Shown one piece after another: positions 57,907 to 64,000 of a DNA stretch of 64,000 nucleotides (its first letter is position 1; each line of letters opens with the position of its first letter). The translations under genes and the position numbers were made by a program. The notes beneath the pieces were generated by a model that was not told the DNA's origin, made no database searches, and worked only from the letters and a program-made list of their open reading frames with translations. Source of the stretch: Sphingorhabdus sp. EL138 (lineage in GTDB: Bacteria > Pseudomonadota > Alphaproteobacteria > Sphingomonadales > Sphingomonadaceae); contig NZ_OGVD01000004.1 in the NCBI RefSeq assembly GCF_900258045.1, positions 496,001-560,000 of the forward strand, written 5' to 3'.

Positions 57907-58034
57907 ACCACTGGCCTTTTGTAATCGCATCCTATGCGATAGTGCTGCTCGGCACGGCAATCGTCATTTGGGGCAGCTATGCAGCCATGCGCAGGGCAGA
58001 AGCAAAGGCGAAAAAATTGAGTAAACGTAAATGA
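57903..58034 (+). CDS. ccmD: Heme exporter protein CcmD
   Basis: 43 residues: one membrane helix (FVIASYAIVLLGTAIVIWGSY) then a basic tail (MRRAEAKAKKLSKRK). It matches the small CcmD subunit in size and place, between ccmC and ccmE. It overlaps both neighbours by 4 nt. Confidence 0.85.
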   Translation: MNHWPFVIASYAIVLLGTAIVIWGSYAAMRRAEAKAKKLSKRK

Positions 58035-58480
58035 AGGCAAAACATCAAAGACTTGCATTGGCGGTGCTTGCGCTGGTCGCTTTGGTCGGCGCGGGTCTGC
58101 TGGCGGCTTTCGCGCTTCAGGATCAGGCGAATTATTTTTATACGCCTTCAGATATCGTTCAAAAGCAACCTGAGGTGGGTCAGGCAATTCGTCTTGGCGG
58201 TATGGTTCAGAAAGGCTCCATCCAACGCGCCGATGATGGTGTAACCGTAACATTCACGGTTCACGACGGTGCTTCATTTCAGCCTGCAACCTATACTGGC
58301 ATTACTCCAGATCTGTTTGTCGAAGGGTCCGGAGTCGTGGCGGACGGAAAGCTGACTGCCGATGGCTTATTTGTTGCCGATACATTGCTGGCCAAACATG
58401 ATGAAAATTATATTCCACGAGAGCTGGAAGGCATTGATATGACAGGCAATATGACGAAAACGGATACGCTGGTCGAATGA
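58031..58480 (+). CDS. ccmE: Cytochrome c maturation heme chaperone CcmE
   Basis: 149 residues, with an N-terminal membrane anchor (about 7-29) and periplasmic OB fold. The heme-binding histidine is His123 in AKHDENY, which bonds heme covalently; Tyr127 is the conserved axial ligand. It overlaps ccmD and ccmF by 4 nt. Confidence 0.96.
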   Translation: MKAKHQRLALAVLALVALVGAGLLAAFALQDQANYFYTPSDIVQKQPEVGQAIRLGGMVQKGSIQRADDGVTVTFTVHDGASFQPATYTGITPDLFVEGSGVVADGKLTADGLFVADTLLAKHDENYIPRELEGIDMTGNMTKTDTLVE

Positions 58481-60414
58481 TTGCCGAGGCAGGTCTTATC
58501 GCGCTCTGGCTCGCCGCCAGCATGGCGTTTTTGCAATTTGCTTTGTGCACCATTGGCCTGGTGAAGGGGCAGGACGAGTTTTTTGCAGCAATCAGGCCCG
58601 TGGCCATCGCCCAGGGCGTGCTGGTTGCCCTGTCTTTTCTGCTGCTGGTCTGGCTGTTTGTGCGGTCCGACATGTCGGTGAAGCTCGTCGTCGCCAATAG
58701 CGTTGCGATCAAGCCGTTAATCTACAAGATTTCTGGCGCATGGGGTAATCACGAAGGATCGATGCTTCTCTGGGTCGCCATCATGGGACTTGCCGGCGCA
58801 TGTATTGGTATTTTTGAACGCAATCTCAAAACAAAGACTTTGGTGACGACCTTGGGCGCGCAAGCGTTTATCAGCATTGGTTTTTATGCCTATCTGTTGA
58901 TTGCTTCCAATCCGTTCGAACGGATATACCCGGTTCCGGCAGACGGGCAGGGGCTTAACCCGCTATTGCAAGACATTGGGCTCGCTCTGCATCCGCCGAC
59001 GCTTTATATCGGTTATGTTGGTCTATCGATCGCGTTCTCTTTTGCTGTGGGAGCCATGATCACGCGAGATGTCGGGCCGGAATTTGCCAAGGCCATGCGG
59101 CCATGGGTGCTCGGCGCATGGGTATTCCTGACACTGGGCATTACAGCCGGCAGTTACTGGGCTTATTATGAGCTGGGCTGGGGCGGCTGGTGGTTCTGGG
59201 ATCCGGTTGAAAACGCTTCGTTGATGCCTTGGCTCGCTGCCACAGCTTTGCTGCATTCGGTTACGGTATTGGCGACACGTGATGGTTTGCGCGCATGGAC
59301 GCTGATGCTCGCAGTTGTCGCTTTCTCTATGTCGATGATCGGTACTTTCCTCGTACGTTCCGGTGTTCTTACCAGCGTTCACGCCTTTGCGGTTGATCCG
59401 GAACGTGGTAGCTTCATTCTCGCCCTGCTGGCCATTTATATTGGTGGAGCCATGGCTTTGTTTGCGCTGCGCGTTGGTACTGTCAAAGAAGGTTCCCAAT
59501 TTGAACCCGTCAGCCGGGAGGGCGCTCTGGTGGCAAATAACCTTTTGCTATCGGCCATATTGGGCATTGTTTTTATCGGCACGCTCTATCCCCTGGTTGT
59601 TGAAGGATTTAGCGATGAGATGATCTCGGTCGGCCCGCCTTATTTTAATCTGGCAACAGGGCCACTGGCTCTCGTTCTGGTGGCGATAATGGCTGCCGGG
59701 CCGCTCCTGCGATGGCGTCGTGATCAGGCGAAAGCGTTGCTTAACCGGATTTCGATTCCAGTCTTTTTGACGGCAGCAGCGCTGTTTGCGCTGGTCATAT
59801 TCACCTCATCAATGTCAGTTCTGCCCTTGCTAGGTCTCGCGTTGGCAGCAGGTATCGCCGTGGCGAGTTTTGCGCCGCTATGGAAACGTAACCTGCGCCG
59901 CACGCCGATGCATGTTTATGGCATGGTTCTGGCGCATTTTGGTGTGGCTGTTGCACTGGTCGGGATGGCGTCAGAAACCAGCTTCACTGAAGAAAAACTG
60001 GTGGCTGCGACGCCCGGTGACGAAATCATCGTCAACAACTGGAAGATCAAGTTCCAGGCTATTGAACCCGTGGCCGGTCCCAACTGGACTGCACTCGAAG
60101 CGCGCGTGACAGCGCAATATGAAGACGAAGCGATTCATGAGATCGCACCGCAAAACCGGATGTTTGCCTCTGCACAGATGCAGACTAGCGAGGCGGCTCT
60201 GCTGACCCGTTGGAACGGACAGCTTTATGTTGTTCTCGGTGACAGCGACGAGCAAGGGCGATGGCAGTTGCGTATCTGGTGGAAACCGTTTGTGACGCTA
60301 ATCTGGTATGGCGGCGTGCTGATTGCTTTGGGCGGGTTGCTGGCGATGGTCGGCCGTTTGCGCCGCGCGGTCCGTCAGAAGCAGCAGAGAGCCTATGCTG
60401 AGGCCGTGATATGA
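58477..60414 (+). CDS. ccmF: Cytochrome c heme lyase subunit CcmF
   Basis: 645 residues with about 14 membrane helices. The WWD motif is in GGWWFWDPVENASLMPW (about 228-244). It attaches heme to apocytochrome c together with CcmH. It overlaps ccmE and the thioredoxin gene by 4 nt. Confidence 0.97.
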   Translation: MIAEAGLIALWLAASMAFLQFALCTIGLVKGQDEFFAAIRPVAIAQGVLVALSFLLLVWLFVRSDMSVKLVVANSVAIKPLIYKISGAWGNHEGSMLLWVAIMGLAGACIGIFERNLKTKTLVTTLGAQAFISIGFYAYLLIASNPFERIYPVPADGQGLNPLLQDIGLALHPPTLYIGYVGLSIAFSFAVGAMITRDVGPEFAKAMRPWVLGAWVFLTLGITAGSYWAYYELGWGGWWFWDPVENASLMPWLAATALLHSVTVLATRDGLRAWTLMLAVVAFSMSMIGTFLVRSGVLTSVHAFAVDPERGSFILALLAIYIGGAMALFALRVGTVKEGSQFEPVSREGALVANNLLLSAILGIVFIGTLYPLVVEGFSDEMISVGPPYFNLATGPLALVLVAIMAAGPLLRWRRDQAKALLNRISIPVFLTAAALFALVIFTSSMSVLPLLGLALAAGIAVASFAPLWKRNLRRTPMHVYGMVLAHFGVAVALVGMASETSFTEEKLVAATPGDEIIVNNWKIKFQAIEPVAGPNWTALEARVTAQYEDEAIHEIAPQNRMFASAQMQTSEAALLTRWNGQLYVVLGDSDEQGRWQLRIWWKPFVTLIWYGGVLIALGGLLAMVGRLRRAVRQKQQRAYAEAVI

Positions 60415-60938
60415 ACCGCTGGCTGCTCTGGATTCCGTTGGTGTTGTTCAGCCTGTTTTTTGCGATCGTCGCAGGCGGTTTAATGCGGCCCAAGGACAAC
60501 ATCATCGAATCGAAAATGATCGGTAAACCGATCCCGGAATTTGCGCTGCCTGCTGCGATTGCGCAGCGCCCGGCTTTGACCACTACTGATCTGGCTACCG
60601 GCAAACCGCAATTACTCAACATTTTCGCAAGCTGGTGTGTGCCCTGTATTGCAGAGGCACCGCAGCTGCTTGCGCTGGAGCAGGCAGGCGTATCGATCAA
60701 CGGCATCGCCAGCCGCGATACGCCAGAGGATATCGCGAATTTCCTCAACCGATGGGGCAATCCTTATGTCCGGATTGGGACAGATGTGCGCAGCGCGGTG
60801 CAACTGGAACTCGGTTCATCGGGTGTTCCGGAGACATTCGTGATCGATGGCAATGGCGTGATTGTGCACCAGCATATCGGTGATATCCGCAAGGAAGATG
60901 TTCCGGAACTGCTTGAAATATTGGAGAAAGCGGGATGA
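60411..60938 (+). CDS. ccmG: Thiol:disulfide interchange protein CcmG (DsbE)
   Basis: 175 residues. One N-terminal membrane helix and a periplasmic thioredoxin domain with the CxxC site WC76VPC79. It reduces apocytochrome c for heme attachment. GVPETFVIDGNGVI is the cis-Pro region. Overlaps both neighbours by 4 nt. dsbE is an alternative symbol. Confidence 0.96.
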   Translation: MNRWLLWIPLVLFSLFFAIVAGGLMRPKDNIIESKMIGKPIPEFALPAAIAQRPALTTTDLATGKPQLLNIFASWCVPCIAEAPQLLALEQAGVSINGIASRDTPEDIANFLNRWGNPYVRIGTDVRSAVQLELGSSGVPETFVIDGNGVIVHQHIGDIRKEDVPELLEILEKAG

Positions 60939-61360
60939 CCAGATTCCTTTGCCTGCTCGCCTTGCTGTTCACGGCACCTGTTATGGCTCAAAACGCGCTC
61001 CCGGCGTCCCCTTATGCCCATCGACAGCTGGATGACCCGGCACAGGAGGAAAAAGCGCGCTCGTTGATGGAAGAATTGCGCTGCCTGAAATGCCAGAGCC
61101 AGTCGATTGCGGACAGTGATGCCCCGATGGCGGGCGATATGCGCAGTCAGGTGAGAGAACGCATTGCTGCTGGTGCCACGCCAGAGGAGGTGCGCAGCTG
61201 GCTCATTGAGCGCTATGGTGATTGGGTAACCTACAATCCCCCGGTAAATGCGGTAACTTGGCCACTCTGGATTGCGCCAGGGGTATTATTGATACTTGCC
61301 ATATGGCTCGCACGCGGGCTTTTTCGCCGGCGCAAAACTGATCAGAAGGATGCAGGCTGA
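60935..61360 (+). CDS. ccmH: Cytochrome c biogenesis protein CcmH (CycL)
   Basis: 141 residues, signal peptide ending VMAQN. The LRCLKCQSQSIADSDAPMA motif (Cys50 and Cys53) is the thiol pair that acts on apocytochrome c. A C-terminal membrane helix anchors it. Overlaps ccmG by 4 nt and the next gene by one base. Confidence 0.95.
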   Translation: MTRFLCLLALLFTAPVMAQNALPASPYAHRQLDDPAQEEKARSLMEELRCLKCQSQSIADSDAPMAGDMRSQVRERIAAGATPEEVRSWLIERYGDWVTYNPPVNAVTWPLWIAPGVLLILAIWLARGLFRRRKTDQKDAG

Positions 61361-62013
61361 TGGGCTGGCTCATTCTACTCGCCATGATAATCGCACTTTT
61401 CGGTGCGCTTGTATTCTTGGGCAAACTACCGCGGACCGCTTTTGAATTGACCGGTGCTGCTCTCTTATTCGGCGTTGCGGGCTATGCTTGGCAGGCCAAT
61501 CCAGGGATGGCCGGTGTATCGGTCGAACCAACCGAAAAGCCGAATAGCTTCGATGAAGCCAGTATTACATCGCGTGAGGAAATGGGTCAGCGTTTTGGCA
61601 CAGCGAGAGAATGGCTGGTATTCTCAGATGCCTTGAACCGCAGTGGCCGGCATGGCGCAGCGGCCAACTATCTGCGCAACGGGGTTAAGGAACATCCCAA
61701 TGATCCGGACCTGTGGGTCGGACTGGGCAACGCCATAGTCGTTCATGCAGATGGAGTGATTACTCCGGCGGCTCAATTTGCGTTTCAGAGAGCAGCCGAT
61801 ATCTCTCCCGAGCACCCCGGCCCGCCGTTCTTTCTCGGCATGGCCTATGCGCAATCTGGCAAGATTGACCAGGCACGTACGATATGGACAGAGTTGTTAG
61901 AACGTAGTGCCGAAGATGCGCCATGGCGCAAGGATCTCGAGTCGCGTTTGGCGGCTATGGAGAAAATGCAACCCGCGCTGCCGATGACTCAAAACCCGCC
62001 TGCTGGTAACTAA
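61360..62013 (+). CDS. CcmI-like TPR protein of the ccm operon
   Basis: 217 residues, with two membrane helices at the N-terminus (about 2-20 and 27-48), then TPR-like helices (DALNRSGRHGAAANYLRNGVKEHPNDP and AQFAFQRAADISPEHPG). It would hold apocytochrome c for CcmF/H. It is about half the usual CcmI length (about 400), matching only its second (CycH) part. Confidence 0.82.
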   Translation: MGWLILLAMIIALFGALVFLGKLPRTAFELTGAALLFGVAGYAWQANPGMAGVSVEPTEKPNSFDEASITSREEMGQRFGTAREWLVFSDALNRSGRHGAAANYLRNGVKEHPNDPDLWVGLGNAIVVHADGVITPAAQFAFQRAADISPEHPGPPFFLGMAYAQSGKIDQARTIWTELLERSAEDAPWRKDLESRLAAMEKMQPALPMTQNPPAGN

Positions 62014-62165
62014 AATATAGTTATATCAGGAGGTTGATTGGCATATCTGCGGCTCTGGTTGCGTGCTATAGAGGCCCATGCTAGTCGCGCGCGCTTGTCG
62101 AAACAGATGTGCGGGGCTAGCGCAACCATTTCGACCCAATCAGGGGACCGCCAAAACGGCAATCA

Positions 62166-64000
62166 ATGTCTGAATCGACGTCACAACCGAAACGGAAACG
62201 CAATCGCGTAATCCAGCCTCACGGGTCACGCCAAGAGGGCAGCGCAGTTGCAAAGCTGGCTGCTGGCGCGATCGGTATTGTGTTCGGCGATATCGGTACC
62301 AGTCCGCTCTATGCTTTTCGCGAAACATTTGTCGGTGCCCACCCGCTTGAGCTGGACAAGATCCACGTGTTGGGTGTGGTTAGCCTGATTTTCTGGTCGA
62401 TGACGCTGGTCGTTGCGATACAATATGTAACCATATTGATGCGCGCAGACAACAAGGGGCAGGGCGGCAGTCTGGCTGTGGTTGCCTTGCTGTCCGGGGC
62501 GTTACGACGATCAAAATTCGGCTGGGTAGCGATACTGCTGGGCGTTTTCGCCACCTCGTTATTTTACGGCGACAGCATGATCACACCGGCGATTTCGGTT
62601 TTGTCAGCTGTTGAAGGGCTGACGGTGGTCAATAGCGGCCTGCAGCCCATGGTTATTCCGATTGCGGTGGGATTGCTGGTCTTCCTGTTTGTCATTCAGT
62701 CACGGGGAACCGCAAAAATCGGCGCTCTATTTGCACCCGTGATGTTCGTTTATTTCACCGTCATCGCGATTTTGGGACTGACGCAAATATTCCATACACC
62801 CGAAATACTGCTCGCGTTGAACCCTTGGTATGCTGTTCAATTCTTCTTGATCGATGGTTTCAAGGCTTTTCTGGCTTTGGGCTCGGTTGTGTTGGCCGTG
62901 ACTGGTTCTGCGGCATTATTTGCGGATATGGGGCATTTCGGCCGCAAACCTATGCGTATTGCGTGGTTTGGCTTCGTGATGCCGGCCTTGTTGTGCAACT
63001 ATTTCGGCCAAGGCGCGATGATTATCGGATTGGATCAGGCAGGCGCCGAGGCGGCAATCCAGAACCCGTTTTTTCTGCTTGCTCCTGAAATGCTGCGCTT
63101 GCCATTGGTCATATTGGCGACCATGGCGACTTTCATTGCCAGTCAGGCAGTGATTTCCGGAGCATTTTCGGTCACGCATCAAGCGATCCAACTGGGCTTC
63201 ATCCCACGGCTTACAGTCAAGCATACCAGTGCTTCCGAAGCGGGGCAGATTTATATTCCAGTGATCAACTGGACTATCATGATCGCAGTTTTGATCTTGG
63301 TGCTTACGTTCCAGAGTTCAAGCAGTCTCGCGTCTGCCTACGGGATCGCGGTGACCGGCGCGATGCTTATTGATACCTGCTTGCTCGCTGTTCTGGTCTT
63401 CACCTTGTGGAAGTGGAAATGGTGGTATGCCGTTCCTCTGCTTGCCCTGTTCTTCCTTGTTGATGGTGCCTATTTTGCCGCAAACCTGACCAAGGTTCCG
63501 CAGGGCGGCTGGTTCCCGCTAATGGTCGGTGGTTTCGCCTTCCTGTTGCTGACGACCTGGGCCAAGGGACGCAAGATTATGCGGGAAAATATGGCAGAGG
63601 CGGCGATGCCGATTGAAATCTTCACCAAGTCTGCCAAGAACAGCGCAACCCGGGTTCCCGGAACGGCAATCTTCATGGCTTCGGCATCGGTCGGTGTTCC
63701 GTCCGCTTTGCTCCACAATATCAAACATAATAAAGTGGTTCACGAACGGGTGGTAATTTTGACCGTCAACATCAAAGATGTGCCCTATGTGGAATCGGAA
63801 AAACGCATAGAGGTTAAAGATCTCGGCGATGGTTTTTATCGACTCATTCTGAACTATGGTTTCATGCAGGAAACGGATGTCCCGGCGGCTCTTAAAAAGG
63901 TCAAGGAATGCGGTATGGACTTCGACATGATGACCACCAGTTTCTTCCTTTCGCGGCAGACATTGTTGCCTTCAGAGAGGCCAAAGATGATGATCTGGCG
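62166..64000 (+). CDS. kup: Kup-family potassium uptake transporter (3' end cut by window edge)
   Basis: 611 codons are visible from the ATG at 62166 and the end is missing. The start [21 protein letters not shown] is the Kup hallmark (GDIGTSPLY), then about 12 membrane helices to residue 475, followed by a cytoplasmic domain ([32 protein letters not shown]). It is a K+:H+ symporter. Since family members have 620-660 residues, only a short piece should lie past the edge. It is separated from the ccm operon by 152 bp with no gene seen. Confidence 0.95.
   Translation, partial: MSESTSQPKRKRNRVIQPHGSRQEGSAVAKLAAGAIGIVFGDIGTSPLYAFRETFVGAHPLELDKIHVLGVVSLIFWSMTLVVAIQYVTILMRADNKGQGGSLAVVALLSGALRRSKFGWVAILLGVFATSLFYGDSMITPAISVLSAVEGLTVVNSGLQPMVIPIAVGLLVFLFVIQSRGTAKIGALFAPVMFVYFTVIAILGLTQIFHTPEILLALNPWYAVQFFLIDGFKAFLALGSVVLAVTGSAALFADMGHFGRKPMRIAWFGFVMPALLCNYFGQGAMIIGLDQAGAEAAIQNPFFLLAPEMLRLPLVILATMATFIASQAVISGAFSVTHQAIQLGFIPRLTVKHTSASEAGQIYIPVINWTIMIAVLILVLTFQSSSSLASAYGIAVTGAMLIDTCLLAVLVFTLWKWKWWYAVPLLALFFLVDGAYFAANLTKVPQGGWFPLMVGGFAFLLLTTWAKGRKIMRENMAEAAMPIEIFTKSAKNSATRVPGTAIFMASASVGVPSALLHNIKHNKVVHERVVILTVNIKDVPYVESEKRIEVKDLGDGFYRLILNYGFMQETDVPAALKKVKECGMDFDMMTTSFFLSRQTLLPSERPKMMIW

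Noticed and set aside
60814-60828. Exact GTTC-N7-GTTC match
   Set aside because: It lies within the ccmG coding sequence. An 8-base pattern like this is expected about twice by chance on both strands of 64 kb.
1-64000. CRISPR arrays, insertion sequences, prophage genes or rRNA
   Set aside because: No regularly spaced repeats, transposase or phage motifs, or rRNA sequence were seen.

Overview
The window looks like a chromosomal segment from an alphaproteobacterium of the order Sphingomonadales (Sphingorhabdus/Parasphingorhabdus/Sphingopyxis-like). This is inferred from gene order (rne-amidase-PBP1A; smpB-DUF2062-cckA-recA-alaS; rpsB-tsf-pyrH-frr-uppS-cdsA-dxr-rseP-bamA-skp-fabZ), from alphaproteobacterial LexA boxes (GTTC-N7-GTTC), from a CckA kinase, and from the absence of lpxD/lpxA/lpxB in the bamA-fabZ cluster, as expected for bacteria that use glycosphingolipids instead of LPS. 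I see no insertion sequence, prophage, CRISPR array or rRNA. Coding density is high and most genes are housekeeping.

Layout. 1-12 kb: an M48 metalloprotease (cut by the left edge), RNase E, a cell-wall amidase, PBP1A, an outer-membrane barrel protein, LepA and a lipoprotein-like methyltransferase. 12-15.4 kb: an accessory lipid-oxidation cluster (DUF2141 protein, sterol-desaturase-family protein, TetR regulator, Rieske oxygenase) with two matching inverted-repeat operators between the divergent genes. 15.5-27 kb: lytic transglycosylase, dapA, smpB, DUF2062, cckA, recA with SOS box, a GST, alaS. 26.8-35.4 kb: Kef-type antiporter, FAD monooxygenase, icd, psd-pssA, a small membrane protein behind a second SOS box, a MAPEG protein and an amidohydrolase. 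35.6-47.3 kb: the long translation, isoprenoid, phospholipid and outer-membrane assembly cluster, ending with rpmE. 47.3-51.6 kb: a minus-strand pxpCBA (5-oxoprolinase) operon with a divergent NRAMP-like transporter and a 2OG-Fe(II) oxygenase. 51.7-54.7 kb: an isolated gspJ-gspK pair, tRNA-His and a leucine-dehydrogenase-type enzyme. 54.7-64 kb: a PAS-GGDEF-EAL-PilZ protein, the overlapping ccmCDEFGHI cytochrome c maturation operon, and a Kup potassium transporter cut by the right edge.

The strongest unusual signals are: (i) a predicted LexA-controlled single-pass membrane protein of 80 residues at 32789-33031, a candidate SOS-induced division inhibitor or membrane effector; (ii) an NRAMP-family transporter lacking the canonical metal-binding residues, inside a 5-oxoprolinase operon; (iii) the operator-flanked desaturase/Rieske cluster; and (iv) a SAM-methyltransferase fold carrying a lipoprotein signal. 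Functions are assigned from recognisable motifs only; no database search was run.
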